The position numbers and the translations under genes are program-made. From contig DEQO01000010.1 of the NCBI GenBank assembly GCA_002360495.1, positions 1 through 38,732 of the forward strand: a stretch of DNA of 38,732 nt, in the 5' to 3' direction. The stretch is from Flavobacteriales bacterium UBA3364. GTDB lineage: Bacteria > Bacteroidota > Bacteroidia > Flavobacteriales_F > PHOS-HE28. The notes beneath the pieces were generated by a model. That model made no database searches, was not told the DNA's origin, and saw only the letters and a list, made by a program, of their open reading frames with translations. Below are positions 13,940 to 22,653 of the stretch, one piece after another. Position 1 is the first letter of the stretch, and each line of letters begins with the position of its first letter.

Positions 13940-15204
13940 CGATCGGTCTAACGATGGTCGCATTGCCGGCGCTGTTCCTCGGCGCATCGGTAGGCTTATC
14001 GCTCGCGTACAACAGGTTGCAGGCCCGGTATGCCCGTATTGAACGCGATCGCGACAGTTATCTCGGGGTGTTGGAAGGTAGCAACGACGCCTTGTTCGTG
14101 ATCAACTTCGTGAACGGCAGGATCTACCAGGCGAACGAGAAAGCCGCGGAGATGCTCGGTTACACGCGGGAGCAACTGGCCAAGCTCAGCATCTTCGAGA
14201 TCCACCCGAGGGCCTTCCTGGACCGAAGTGCTACGCGTATTGCGGAAGCGTGGGAGCAGAAAGGTGCCGTCTACGAAGATATCCCGCTCTTGACCGCCAA
14301 GGGCGTAACGATCGATGTGGAAAGCAGCGTTCGGGTCACCTCGTACAGGGGCGATCCGGCTGTGATACTCTTCGCTCGTGACATACGCTCCCGGTTGGCC
14401 CTGCAACGTCAAGTGAACACCCAGCAGGCGCTCGTTCGCGAGCAGAACCAGCAACTTCTGTCCAGCATCCGCTATGCCCAGCGTATCCAGCGCGCCGTGT
14501 TGCCGGAATCGGAGCAGTTGCAGGAATTGCTGCCTGATTCGTTCATCCTGTTCCGTCCGCGCGATATCGTGAGCGGGGACCTGTACTGGTTCGCGGAGAA
14601 GAAGGGCAAGGTAGTGGTGGCGGCTGCGGATTGCACCGGCCATGGCGTGCCTGGTGCATTGCTCAGCCTCATCGGGGCATCACTCTTCCAGGAGATGGTG
14701 ATGGAGAAGGGCATCCTGTGTCCCGGGGCGATCCTTGATGGTGCGCGGACAGGCATGATCCATGCCCTGAGCAAACAGGATGGATCCAGCGATAATCGGG
14801 ACGGCATGAACGCCGGTGTACTCGTTCTGGACCGTCAGGCGGGAACGATGGCCTACGCCGGTGGTTTCTCACCGCTCTATAGGATACGCGATGGCGAGCT
14901 GAACGAGTACAAAGGTGATCGCATGCCCATCGGACAGCAGGAGGGCGCGAATTCCTCCTTCACGCCCGTGGTGATCCCAGTGCTTCCCGGTGATCGTTTC
15001 TTCCTCTTCACCGATGGCTTGCAGGACCAGTTCGGCGGGCCGCAAGGCAAGAAATTGAAGTCTAGCGGACTGAAGGAATGGATAACGGGGACATCGATCC
15101 TGCCGCTCGATGATCAGTACCAAGCGATCTCCGACAAGTTCCGATCATGGAAAGGGGACGAGGAGCAAGTGGATGATATCCTGTTGATCGGTCTACAGGT
15201 TTGA
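13930..15204 (+). CDS. PAS domain-containing SpoIIE-type PP2C phosphatase, membrane-anchored
   Basis: 424 residues. One N-terminal membrane helix (about 3-27) is followed by a PAS domain (about 43-155: DALFVINFVNGRIYQANEKA, MLGYTREQLAKLSIFEIHP), a coiled-coil linker (about 156-185) and a SpoIIE/RsbU PP2C domain. Metal-binding acidic residues are in place: SGDLYW (Asp217), ADCTGHGVPGALLS (Asp234), FTDGLQDQFGG (Asp362), DDILLIG near the C-terminus. Such phosphatases usually dephosphorylate an anti-sigma antagonist or a similar partner in response to PAS input. No such partner gene is adjacent. Overlap with the peroxiredoxin fusion suggests redox or stress input, which is inference. Confidence 0.88.
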   Translation: MELTIGLTMVALPALFLGASVGLSLAYNRLQARYARIERDRDSYLGVLEGSNDALFVINFVNGRIYQANEKAAEMLGYTREQLAKLSIFEIHPRAFLDRSATRIAEAWEQKGAVYEDIPLLTAKGVTIDVESSVRVTSYRGDPAVILFARDIRSRLALQRQVNTQQALVREQNQQLLSSIRYAQRIQRAVLPESEQLQELLPDSFILFRPRDIVSGDLYWFAEKKGKVVVAAADCTGHGVPGALLSLIGASLFQEMVMEKGILCPGAILDGARTGMIHALSKQDGSSDNRDGMNAGVLVLDRQAGTMAYAGGFSPLYRIRDGELNEYKGDRMPIGQQEGANSSFTPVVIPVLPGDRFFLFTDGLQDQFGGPQGKKLKSSGLKEWITGTSILPLDDQYQAISDKFRSWKGDEEQVDDILLIGLQV

Positions 15205-15224
15205 TCGGGATCCCCGGAGGTCGT

Positions 15225-16817
15225 TCATTCCGTGCGGAACCCGAGTTGTTCGACCAGCACAAAGGCAGGCAACGTGTTCCCCGTGATGAGGTGGGCCGGA
15301 CCAGCCGAGCAGGGCACTTCTTCCATCGATAACGGACCCTCCGTGCTCCGCTGCCATTGGACCGGATCCCCTCCGATGATGAGGATATTCGTCCGAACGG
15401 CAGTGGTTTCTTCCCTTCGTCGCCAGATCCTACGGTCTTTTCCCATGAAGAGCGTAGGTGGCAGTGATGGGTCCACCGCTGCGGCACCGTAGCCCAATAG
15501 CATGCTGTGGTGGATCGCCGGTTCGCGAAGGAAGATCATGAGGTCGACCGGTCGATCCGCTATAACGGTCCTCAGAGAAGCGAAGTCCCGTTGGACGGAA
15601 CGGCTCTCGAATTCCCTGACAGGAAGGGCCTCCTGGTCCTGCATCCAGCGTGCGATGATCGCAGGTGATCCGTGCCATTTGATCGCGGTGTACAAGGGGG
15701 CTGCGACCAGCATGCCAGCGAGTACGAGCCGACCCATGCGGGGGCTGAAGGACGATGTTGCCATCGCCCATGCCAGGACGATCGGTAATGCGAGGAACAT
15801 CCGGCTATAAGGGAAAATAGGGTGCTCGAAACCGTCGTGTACTTTGGTGAAGCCGAACGAGAAGAGGATCAGCACCAGCATCGCACCCAGTGCGTACGCC
15901 AATGCCCGGTTCCGCCGTATCACGGCCGTGATCAGGACGCCCAGGATCATCCAGATGATGAAGTGCCCGGTCGGCCACCAAATGGGGGTTGTCCAACCGA
16001 AGTGACGATCGAGTTGCTGGAGCCCGATAGGCAGTCCTTTCCAATAGAACACCAAACGCCAGTCATCCAGTCGGTGGACGATGCGATCCGGGTCCAGGGC
16101 GTAGAACCGCATGGCGAAGAAGAGCGCGATCAACGGTGGGATGGCCCCAAGCACCGAGCGAATGGCACTGCGCACCGGTGTTCGGCTTGAGAGTGCGTAG
16201 TGGACGAACAAGGGAACGCCAGGAACGAGCGCGTTCGGATTGATGGCAACGGCGAAGGAAAGCAGGGTCCCCAAGGTCACATCACGAACGACCGCCGATC
16301 GTATGGAAAGTACCGTTGGTAGTGCTGCCAGCACGGCAATGCCCGTCACGAAACCACGCGAGATCGTCGTCATGAGACCGAATTCCACCGGGAGCAGCAG
16401 TGGAACACCGGTGATGATCACCGCCTGTGCGAATTCACGCCGGCGCATATGGTAATATCCGAATGCAAGGAAGGGGAGGAGCGCGAGGAGGGAGGTGATG
16501 ATGGGGAATGCCTTGAAAGGTGACATACCGCACCAGAGCAGCGGTACGGCAAGGAGCGATTCCAGTGCCGGATTGTAGTTCTGGCCATAGAGGAAGGGTT
16601 CATGGAGATCACCCTTTGCGATATCAGCGGCAACATTCCAGAATATCGCGTCGTCCGATCCAACGCGCTCCCATCCGAACCGTACGGTCAATGCACCGCG
16701 ATCGAACAGGACTGCTGCAAGCACGATGAAGTAGCTGATGTATCCGAAGCGATCGGGCAGGCCGAATGTGTTCCTACTTGCGTGGGGATCCTTCTTGTCG
16801 GTAGGCTCAGCTGTCAT
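15225..16817 (-). CDS. Polytopic GT-C-like membrane protein, paralogue 1
   Basis: 530 residues with roughly ten membrane helices and a soluble C-terminal tail. The first loop has GSDDAIFWNVAADIAKGD (acidic pair Asp55-Asp56) and FLYGQNYNPALESLLAVP. Later come IITSLLALLPF and KVHDGFEHPIFPYSRMFLALP; the tail contains LIIGGDPVQW. An acidic pair in the first periplasmic loop of a multi-pass protein fits lipid-phosphosugar-dependent GT-C glycosyltransferases, but the family cannot be named with certainty. It aligns along its full length with the gene immediately upstream (16817-18394), with the TGATG overlap giving coupled translation. ATG 16817 is preferred over GTG 16820. Confidence 0.65.
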   Translation of the reverse strand: MTAEPTDKKDPHASRNTFGLPDRFGYISYFIVLAAVLFDRGALTVRFGWERVGSDDAIFWNVAADIAKGDLHEPFLYGQNYNPALESLLAVPLLWCGMSPFKAFPIITSLLALLPFLAFGYYHMRRREFAQAVIITGVPLLLPVEFGLMTTISRGFVTGIAVLAALPTVLSIRSAVVRDVTLGTLLSFAVAINPNALVPGVPLFVHYALSSRTPVRSAIRSVLGAIPPLIALFFAMRFYALDPDRIVHRLDDWRLVFYWKGLPIGLQQLDRHFGWTTPIWWPTGHFIIWMILGVLITAVIRRNRALAYALGAMLVLILFSFGFTKVHDGFEHPIFPYSRMFLALPIVLAWAMATSSFSPRMGRLVLAGMLVAAPLYTAIKWHGSPAIIARWMQDQEALPVREFESRSVQRDFASLRTVIADRPVDLMIFLREPAIHHSMLLGYGAAAVDPSLPPTLFMGKDRRIWRRREETTAVRTNILIIGGDPVQWQRSTEGPLSMEEVPCSAGPAHLITGNTLPAFVLVEQLGFRTE

Positions 16818-18394
16818 CACCGCTTCAGGTCATCATCAACGCCAAGTTCCAAGATCAGTTCTTCCGTCGTGGCGGTATCGCATTCCAATGCGTGGAATTC
16901 CATTCCGGCACGCTTGATGGCTTCGATCCCATGAGGCTCGTCCATCGCTTGCCGCCAGGCCTTCGGATCCCCACCAACGAAGAGGACCCTGCCCGGTGAT
17001 GAATTCGCGTATACTTCCCGGACCCAACTGCGCCGATCGAAACCGATCCCGATGACCGGTGGGAAGTCCTTTACGAGTTGTGGGCAGGCGTAACAGGTGA
17101 AGTGCGCAACGAAATGTTGCGCATGATCCACACGGATGCCGGGCCACCGGATCGGCGCGATCACTCCTGCATGATGAGCTACTGCCGTGGCTTTGATCGC
17201 TTCACAACGGGTGCGGATGACGGTGAGCGGCTCTTCGCGGACGTAGGCGCAGGATTGGGACGCCAGTTCGTGCTGGACCGTACCCTTCAGGCGGAGGGTG
17301 TTCAACCCAACGGAAAGACCCGCGCCAAGAAGCAGTAGAAGCGCGCTTCCTGGACGGAAATGGATGGAGTTCATCAGCAACGCCAACGCTGCGGCGAGCA
17401 GGATCGGCATCGCCAGGAACATCCGTGATAGCGGGAAGAATACACTGGAGCATCCTTCATGGACTTTCACGATCCCGAGGGCTGCTGCGTAGATGACCAA
17501 TGCACCGCCCAGCGCCAACGCACCGACCTTGGATCCGTTCCGCCAAGCGAGAACAGCGGCTGCCATCACGATCAGGGGTGCCAAAACACCGGCCGCTGCC
17601 GGGAACGGTGTCATGTGCAGGAGATGGTCGTTGACATGCAACGCCCCTTCTTTCAGCAACCTTGCTTCGAAGCCGAGATCGCTCGGTGAAAGTTCATGGA
17701 CAAGATGACCGGGATTTTTCTTGAAATAGCGCTGACCCAGGAAGTAGTAGGTGGCGACCGGCAGCAGTCCGATCGGTCCATGGATCCAGAACGCGGACTT
17801 GCGATAGTTGTGAAGGATCGACCAGGCACCGATCCCGAAAGCGACAGGGAACGCATTGGGGTTGCAAAGGACCGCAGCGCCGACAAGCAGGCTGGTCGTA
17901 CCATGCTTCAACCAGGGGCGGCGCAGGTGCATGGTCCAGGGAACGATGCCAAGCAACGCGATCCCGTGCACGAATCCGCGCGGCATCGTTGTGATCAAGC
18001 CCCACTCGGTCGGCAGGAACAGCGGCATGGCGGCGAATACCAGCGCCGCACTCCGTAGAGCGTTCCGCTGGCACCAAAGCGCAATGGACCAGAAGGGGAG
18101 GAGCGCAAGCAGGGATGTGATGATCGGTAGCACGATCCACGGCGCAGCGCCCATCCGCACGAAAGGTGCGGCCAGCAGGGCCTCCAGCATGGGATTGTAG
18201 TTCTGTCCGTACAGGTATGGTTCGCGGAAGATGCCCTGGCCGTAGTCGATCGCGACCTGCTGGATCAAGGCGTCATCGATGCCGATGTACTGGAAGCCGA
18301 ACTCGTGGAGAACGTAAGCCCGTTGTAGGACACCGAGCAGCAGCAAGGCCCGGAAGACCCGTTGCAACGGTCGTTCAACGGTGCGCGTCGACAT
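16817..18394 (-). CDS. Polytopic GT-C-like membrane protein, paralogue 2
   Basis: 525 residues with the same architecture as the following gene: GIDDALIQQVAIDYGQG (Asp40-Asp41), LYGQNYNPMLEALLAAP (61-77), IITSLLALLPF, PTEWGLITTMPRGFVHGIAL, KVHEGCSSVFFPLSRMFLAMP and LFVGGDPKAW. The sugar donor and acceptor are unknown. The ATG at 18394 lies inside the last codons of miaA (20-nt overlap), so the three genes form one transcript. The tail is longer in cysteines and histidines than in paralogue 1 (HFTCYACPQL), which may mark a different acceptor or a redox-sensitive site. Confidence 0.65.
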   Translation of the reverse strand: MSTRTVERPLQRVFRALLLLGVLQRAYVLHEFGFQYIGIDDALIQQVAIDYGQGIFREPYLYGQNYNPMLEALLAAPFVRMGAAPWIVLPIITSLLALLPFWSIALWCQRNALRSAALVFAAMPLFLPTEWGLITTMPRGFVHGIALLGIVPWTMHLRRPWLKHGTTSLLVGAAVLCNPNAFPVAFGIGAWSILHNYRKSAFWIHGPIGLLPVATYYFLGQRYFKKNPGHLVHELSPSDLGFEARLLKEGALHVNDHLLHMTPFPAAAGVLAPLIVMAAAVLAWRNGSKVGALALGGALVIYAAALGIVKVHEGCSSVFFPLSRMFLAMPILLAAALALLMNSIHFRPGSALLLLLGAGLSVGLNTLRLKGTVQHELASQSCAYVREEPLTVIRTRCEAIKATAVAHHAGVIAPIRWPGIRVDHAQHFVAHFTCYACPQLVKDFPPVIGIGFDRRSWVREVYANSSPGRVLFVGGDPKAWRQAMDEPHGIEAIKRAGMEFHALECDTATTEELILELGVDDDLKR

Positions 18395-19286
18395 GGACGA
18401 TGTGCTGTGCGTGTTCCGTCGGGTGCAACCACTTCCACGTGGCATCTCGGCGCAGCCACGTCAGCTGGCGCTTGGCGTAGTTCCGCGTATGCTGTTTGAT
18501 GACCTCGATCGCTTCGTCCAACGACAAGGTCCCGTCGAAATGGTCGAACAATTCGCGGTAGCCCACGGTGCGCAAGGCGTTCAGTTCGCGGTGTGGCACA
18601 AGGGAGCGGGCTTCCTCCACCAGCCCATCGGCGACCATGCGGTCCACGCGCTGGTCGATGCGTTCGTACAATTCCTTACGTGGAAGATCAAGTGCGATAC
18701 GGATGATGTCGACATCCGTGCGGTCCTGCGGTGCCGTGCGTTGTTCGCTGTACGGCCGTCCGGTGCTGAGGCACACTTCCAATGCACGGATCACGCGGTG
18801 CGGGTTCTGGCGGTCGATCCTGCTCCAGGTCGCCGGGTCCTGGCGCTGCAATTCCTCCAGTATCGGCGCCAGACCGTTCGCCTGGAAACGTTCCTGCAAT
18901 TCCTCACGCATATGGCCATCGCTGGCGGGCAACGGGTCGAGTCCTTTCAGCAGTGCATCGATGTAAAGCCCGCTGCCACCAACGAGGACCGCAATGCCAC
19001 GCGTTGTCAGCAGGTCTTGCAGCACAGGTTCAGCAGCACGTGCGAATGCCCCGGCGCTCCACACTTCCTCCAATTCCAAATGGCCCAGGAAATGATGTTC
19101 CACACCGAGCAATTCGGTCTCCAGGGGGCGTGCGGTCCCGATGCGCATGGCATGGTAGAACTGGCGCGAATCAGCACTGATGACCCCCGTTCCATAGTGC
19201 TTCGCAAGCGATGCCGCCGCAAGTGTCTTACCCGAAGCAGTTGGACCGCCGATGACGATAAGGGTGGGTCGCGGCAGGGAGGGCAT
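18375..19286 (-). CDS. miaA: tRNA dimethylallyltransferase (tRNA A37 prenylation)
   Basis: 303 residues, normal length. P-loop GGPTASGKT (13-21), SADSRQFYHAMRIGTARP with the catalytic Asp/Arg region, VGGSGLYIDALLKGLD, RIDRQNPHRVIRALEV, and HTRNYAKRQLTWLRRD at the C-terminus all match MiaA. The enzyme transfers a dimethylallyl group to N6 of A37 in tRNAs reading U-starting codons. It is the first gene of a three-gene unit with the GT-C-like pair and follows the pRiA4b ORF-3-like gene by 100 nt. Confidence 0.95.
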   Translation of the reverse strand: MPSLPRPTLIVIGGPTASGKTLAAASLAKHYGTGVISADSRQFYHAMRIGTARPLETELLGVEHHFLGHLELEEVWSAGAFARAAEPVLQDLLTTRGIAVLVGGSGLYIDALLKGLDPLPASDGHMREELQERFQANGLAPILEELQRQDPATWSRIDRQNPHRVIRALEVCLSTGRPYSEQRTAPQDRTDVDIIRIALDLPRKELYERIDQRVDRMVADGLVEEARSLVPHRELNALRTVGYRELFDHFDGTLSLDEAIEVIKQHTRNYAKRQLTWLRRDATWKWLHPTEHAQHIVHVDAHR

Positions 19287-19386
19287 TCGGTTCCATGACG
19301 CACTTCGCAGTCGACCCGGAAGGACGATGCTACGGGTGCTTTCCGGCTGGTTTATTCGATGCTGGGATCATGCAGGGATCGGCGGC

Positions 19387-19968
19387 CTAGCGGAATTCTT
19401 CGCCGTGATCTTCACTGCCATGGCCGAACTCGTTGTGGTCCTCACCCTCCTCTTCCTCGCTGCCGAATTCGTCGTCGTCATCGTAGTGATGCTCCTCGTC
19501 ATCCAGCGCGTAGGGGTCCTCGGCCAGGATGCCTGCATTGAGGTCGTCCTCCTTGGAATGCTCATCCGGCGCGTTGCCCATGGTCATGACGACCTGCGGG
19601 TAGCTGACGCCCTTCTCCGGATCACCCGCATGGATCAGTTCCACCATGAACATCCACATATGGAGGAAATCGTAGGCGTAAACGAAACGTTGGTTGGTGC
19701 CCCGGATGTGGTCGCTGATGTAGACCTGGTCCATCAATGCCGGCACCGTGCCCTCCTCCGCGAAGCCCATGTCTGCCAAGGGGATCTCGGGGCCTTTCCC
19801 CCATTCCTCGTCACTGACATAGAAGCACGCCATCTCCTGGCCGATGAAGGCGAACGCATCCTTGATGGCCTTGTGCAGGTCAAGGAAGGTCTGATCCGAA
19901 CCGATCTCGATGTCCCGGAACGCCTCGCTCGGATGATCGATCAGGACACGGAAGCGGTAGATGCGCAT
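19387..19968 (-). CDS. pRiA4b ORF-3-like protein with a long acidic tail
   Basis: 193 residues from ATG 19968. The first about 145 residues carry the family pattern: IYRFRVLIDHPSEAFRDIEIGSDQTFLDLHKAIKDAF near the N-terminus, then FYVSDEEWGKG, and FVYAYDFLHMWMFMVEL (usually YxYDFGDxW in other members). The domain (PF07929) is widespread and of unknown function; despite database names such as 'IS1096 passenger' there is no transposon here. The last about 40 residues are a Asp/Glu/His-rich tail (ALDDEEHHYDDDDEFGSEEE...), predicted disordered and possibly metal- or protein-binding. The promoter box at 20008-20015 overlaps the stop codon of the upstream gene. Confidence 0.8.
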   Translation of the reverse strand: MRIYRFRVLIDHPSEAFRDIEIGSDQTFLDLHKAIKDAFAFIGQEMACFYVSDEEWGKGPEIPLADMGFAEEGTVPALMDQVYISDHIRGTNQRFVYAYDFLHMWMFMVELIHAGDPEKGVSYPQVVMTMGNAPDEHSKEDDLNAGILAEDPYALDDEEHHYDDDDEFGSEEEEGEDHNEFGHGSEDHGEEFR

Positions 19969-19983
19969 GGGGAGGGGAATGCA

Positions 19984-20052
19984 GGGGGCAGGGGCAGGAT
20001 CGTCTTGCAAACTTAGTCTTCGATCAGTGAGCCTGTCCCTGCTCCTGCCCCC
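19984..20052. repeat. G-rich inverted repeat spanning the pcnB 3' end
   Basis: Arm gggggcaggggcagg (19984-19998) is complementary to 20038-20052 at 14 of 15 positions, with a 39-nt loop holding the stop codon of the CCA-adding enzyme and the -7 box of the next gene. The right arm is translated as the Gly/Ala-rich tail (EKGAGAG) of that enzyme. It is a possible terminator or attenuator. Confidence 0.5.
20008..20015 (-). promoter_or_regulatory. -7 box TAAGTTTG overlapping the upstream stop codon
   Basis: Exact TAnnTTTG match on the minus strand, 39 nt before ATG 19968. Its first three bases are the TAA stop codon of the preceding gene (20013-20015). Confidence 0.45.
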
Positions 20053-21524
20053 TTTTCATTCGATGGTACCGGTCGTTCCATCCCCGCGACCGGCTCGCTT
20101 CCCAGCTTCCGACCGGTGTCCAGCATCAACTGCCACGCCTGTTCGCGGTCGTTGTTGATCACACCATCGAGGATGGCGTCCTTGATCACGCTTTTGATGT
20201 CGCCGATGAGCTTGCAAGGTTCGATACCGAAGGCCAGCATGATGTCCTGCCCGGTGATGGGCGGCTGGAAGTTGCGGACTCGGTCCTTTTCCTCGACCTC
20301 CTTCAGTTTCTGGATCACCACCTCGTAGTTCCTGAGGTATCGTTCCTTCTTCTTCTCGTTCTTGCTGGTGATGTCCGCACGGCACAGGATCATCAGTGCA
20401 TCGATGTCGTCACCGGCATCGAACAGCAGCCGGCGCACCGCGCTGTCGGTCACCTCTTCTTTGGTGAGTGCAATGGGCCGCAGGTGCAGGGCAACGAGCT
20501 TTTGAACGTAACGCATCTGCTCATCCAGCGGCAGTTTCAGTCGCCGGAAGATGGCCGGGACCATCCGTGCTCCCTTGTCCTCATGGCCGTGGAAGGTCCA
20601 GCCGTGGCCCACCTCGAAGCGTTTGGTCTTCGGTTTGGCGATGTCGTGCAGGATGGCACCCCAACGCAACCAGAGGTCGTTGCTCTTCTCACAGACGTTG
20701 TCCAGGACCTGCAACGTGTGGTAGAAATTGTCCTTGTGACCGATGCCGTGTTTTTCCTCGGCGCCGGAGAGTTCCACGAATTCGGGGAAGAACTGCTGCA
20801 ACAGACCGCTTTCGCGCAACAGGATGAACCCCATGCTCGGCTTGGGTGTCGCGATGATCTTGTTCAGTTCCGTGTGGATGCGCTCGGCGCTGATGATCTC
20901 CAACCGGTAAGCGTTGCGCTTGATCGCGTCGAACGTCGGCGGGTCGATGACGAAGCCCAGTTGCGTGGCGAACCGGATCGCACGGATCATCCGCAAGGGA
21001 TCGTCGCTGAAGGTGATGTCCGGGTCCAGTGGGGTACGGATCAGGCCCTTATCCAGGTCCAGGATACCACCGAACGGATCAACGAGCGCACCTGAACTTC
21101 CCGGGTTCAATGAAATGGCGAGTGCGTTGATGGTGAAGTCGCGCCGTTCCTGGTCGTCCTGGATGGTGCCCGGTTTCACTTCCGGCTTCCGGCTGTTGCG
21201 GCTGTAGCTCTCCTTGCGCGCACCCACGAATTCGATCTGCTCCGCACCGACCATGAACATGGCCGTTCCGAAGTTGCGGAAGACATGCACGGGACCGACG
21301 TTCATCCGCTTGGCGACCGCTTCCGCGAATTCTATGCCGTCACCTTCCACCACGAAATCGATGTCCTTGCTCTTACGGCCGATCAATACATCGCGCACGT
21401 AACCGCCGATGGCAAAAGCGGCCCAACCGCGGGCTGCAGCCTCAGCCTCCACCGCACGGAACACCGGCTGCTCCAAGACGCCGTCGAGGCGGGAGGTGTC
21501 GACGGTGTAGGTGCTGGTGCGCAT
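20013..21524 (-). CDS. CCA-adding tRNA nucleotidyltransferase / poly(A) polymerase family with HD domain
   Basis: 503 residues. The class II nucleotidyltransferase head is clear: AIGGYVRDVLIGRKSKDIDFVVEG (39-61) with the Asp54/Asp56 metal pair, RRDFTINALAISL, and DPLRMIRAIRFATQLGF. An HD-type domain follows (HTLQVLDNVC, RWGAILHDIAKPKTK, FHGHEDKGARM), and then the RNA-binding C-terminal region ITGQDIMLAFGIEPCKLIGDIK. In Bacteroidota the single enzyme of this family usually builds or repairs the tRNA 3' CCA; the added HD domain gives phosphohydrolase activity in some relatives. An exact TACTTTTG box lies 53 nt before the start. Confidence 0.92.
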   Translation of the reverse strand: MRTSTYTVDTSRLDGVLEQPVFRAVEAEAAARGWAAFAIGGYVRDVLIGRKSKDIDFVVEGDGIEFAEAVAKRMNVGPVHVFRNFGTAMFMVGAEQIEFVGARKESYSRNSRKPEVKPGTIQDDQERRDFTINALAISLNPGSSGALVDPFGGILDLDKGLIRTPLDPDITFSDDPLRMIRAIRFATQLGFVIDPPTFDAIKRNAYRLEIISAERIHTELNKIIATPKPSMGFILLRESGLLQQFFPEFVELSGAEEKHGIGHKDNFYHTLQVLDNVCEKSNDLWLRWGAILHDIAKPKTKRFEVGHGWTFHGHEDKGARMVPAIFRRLKLPLDEQMRYVQKLVALHLRPIALTKEEVTDSAVRRLLFDAGDDIDALMILCRADITSKNEKKKERYLRNYEVVIQKLKEVEEKDRVRNFQPPITGQDIMLAFGIEPCKLIGDIKSVIKDAILDGVINNDREQAWQLMLDTGRKLGSEPVAGMERPVPSNEKGAGAGTGSLIED

Positions 21525-21577
21525 GACCGATTACCTGATGAGCGGATCAACGGCTGAATGCCTCCTAGGTAGGGCGG

Positions 21578-21585
21578 CAAAAGTA
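21578..21585 (-). promoter_or_regulatory. -7 box TACTTTTG before the CCA-adding enzyme gene
   Basis: Exact consensus on the minus strand within the 70-nt gap after the GT9 gene, 53 nt before ATG 21524. It suggests that the tRNA gene can be expressed independently of the envelope genes upstream. Confidence 0.55.
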
Positions 21586-21594
21586 GGGCGATAG

Positions 21595-22653
21595 TCAAGA
21601 ACGAACGGCCTTCACATCGATCCCAAGTGCACACCTGAAATGCCCCTGAGGACAGGCCTTGTTGCCATGCAATCCGCACGGCCTGCAATCCAACTTCTCA
21701 GTGGTCTCCACCACGCGCCCATTCTCCCGTAACGGACCGAAACCGAAGGCGGGCACAGTGCTGCAGAACACGGCTGTCACCGGTGCGTTCATGGCGCTGG
21801 CGAAGTGGAGCGGGGCGCTGTCGTTCACGTAGTTCATCGCAGCGCCTTGCATCAGCACCGCACTGCTCATGTAGGTCACCTCTTCGGAAATATCCTCACC
21901 GCGACCGGCTGCTCGGATGATCCGCGTGCAGAGCGCACCATCGCTCGGCGCACCGATCAGGAAGATGTGCATGTCCGCTGGAAGGGCCTTGATCAAGTCC
22001 ACCCACTTCGCTTCGGGCCATTGCTTGGTGAACCAGACGGAGGCGGGGGCTATGCAGACATAGCGGCCCTGACCTTCCGTGAATTGGAAGAGCAACCGCT
22101 CGGCATCATCGCGTGCTTGCTGGTCCGGATAAAGGCGGGGCAGGGGGCGTACGGGATCCGTCAAGTGCGCGATCAATGCGTTCAAACGATCCACTTCGTG
22201 TATGCCGTGACCGCTCTCTTTGCTCTTGCCGGAGGGTATCTCGTGTTCCACACTGCGTGTGAAGAATAGGCTCAGCGGGTTCTTGTGGAAGCCGATCTTC
22301 TCCTTGCCGCGCGCCAACACCGTCATCAACCCCGTGCTGAAGAAGCGCTGGCAGTTGATGATGTGGTCGTACTCGGTACTGCGCAGTGAACGGATCAGCG
22401 CGAAAAGGTTCCTGTTCTTGTTCCGGCGTTTGTTCCAGACGAAGACATGGCGGAGGAAGGGATGGGAGTGGGGACGTGGTAGATCGAAGCGATCCGCCCC
22501 GGTGGTGCCAGCCCCGAAAAGCCCTTCGTTGCCCATGCGCACCACGACATCGATCTCGGCATCCGGATAGAAGGTGTGCAACTTCTCCAGGATGCTCGTC
22601 ACCAGTACGGCATCGCCGAGGAATGCGGTCTGGATGATGAGGAATCGTTTCAT
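21595..22653 (-). CDS. Glycosyltransferase family 9 (heptosyltransferase-like)
   Basis: 352 residues. The GT-B fold of family 9 is shown by KRFLIIQTAFLGDAVLVTSIL at the N-terminus, the middle block YVCIAPASVWFTKQWPEAKWVDLI, and the donor-site region AAMNYVNDSAPLHFASAMNAPVTAVF. The last 30 residues hold a Cys cluster (CRPCGLHGNKACPQGHFRC), frequent in this family. ADP-heptose:LPS heptosyltransferases are the known members, so a role in lipopolysaccharide core or related glycan assembly is likely, though the sugar is unproven. It overlaps the CNNM gene by the ATGA quartet. Confidence 0.9.
   Translation of the reverse strand: MKRFLIIQTAFLGDAVLVTSILEKLHTFYPDAEIDVVVRMGNEGLFGAGTTGADRFDLPRPHSHPFLRHVFVWNKRRNKNRNLFALIRSLRSTEYDHIINCQRFFSTGLMTVLARGKEKIGFHKNPLSLFFTRSVEHEIPSGKSKESGHGIHEVDRLNALIAHLTDPVRPLPRLYPDQQARDDAERLLFQFTEGQGRYVCIAPASVWFTKQWPEAKWVDLIKALPADMHIFLIGAPSDGALCTRIIRAAGRGEDISEEVTYMSSAVLMQGAAMNYVNDSAPLHFASAMNAPVTAVFCSTVPAFGFGPLRENGRVVETTEKLDCRPCGLHGNKACPQGHFRCALGIDVKAVRS

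Noticed and set aside
19387..19968. Mobile element suggested by the 'IS1096 passenger' style name of this family
   Set aside because: No transposase, terminal repeats or target duplication around it; the domain is common in ordinary chromosomes.
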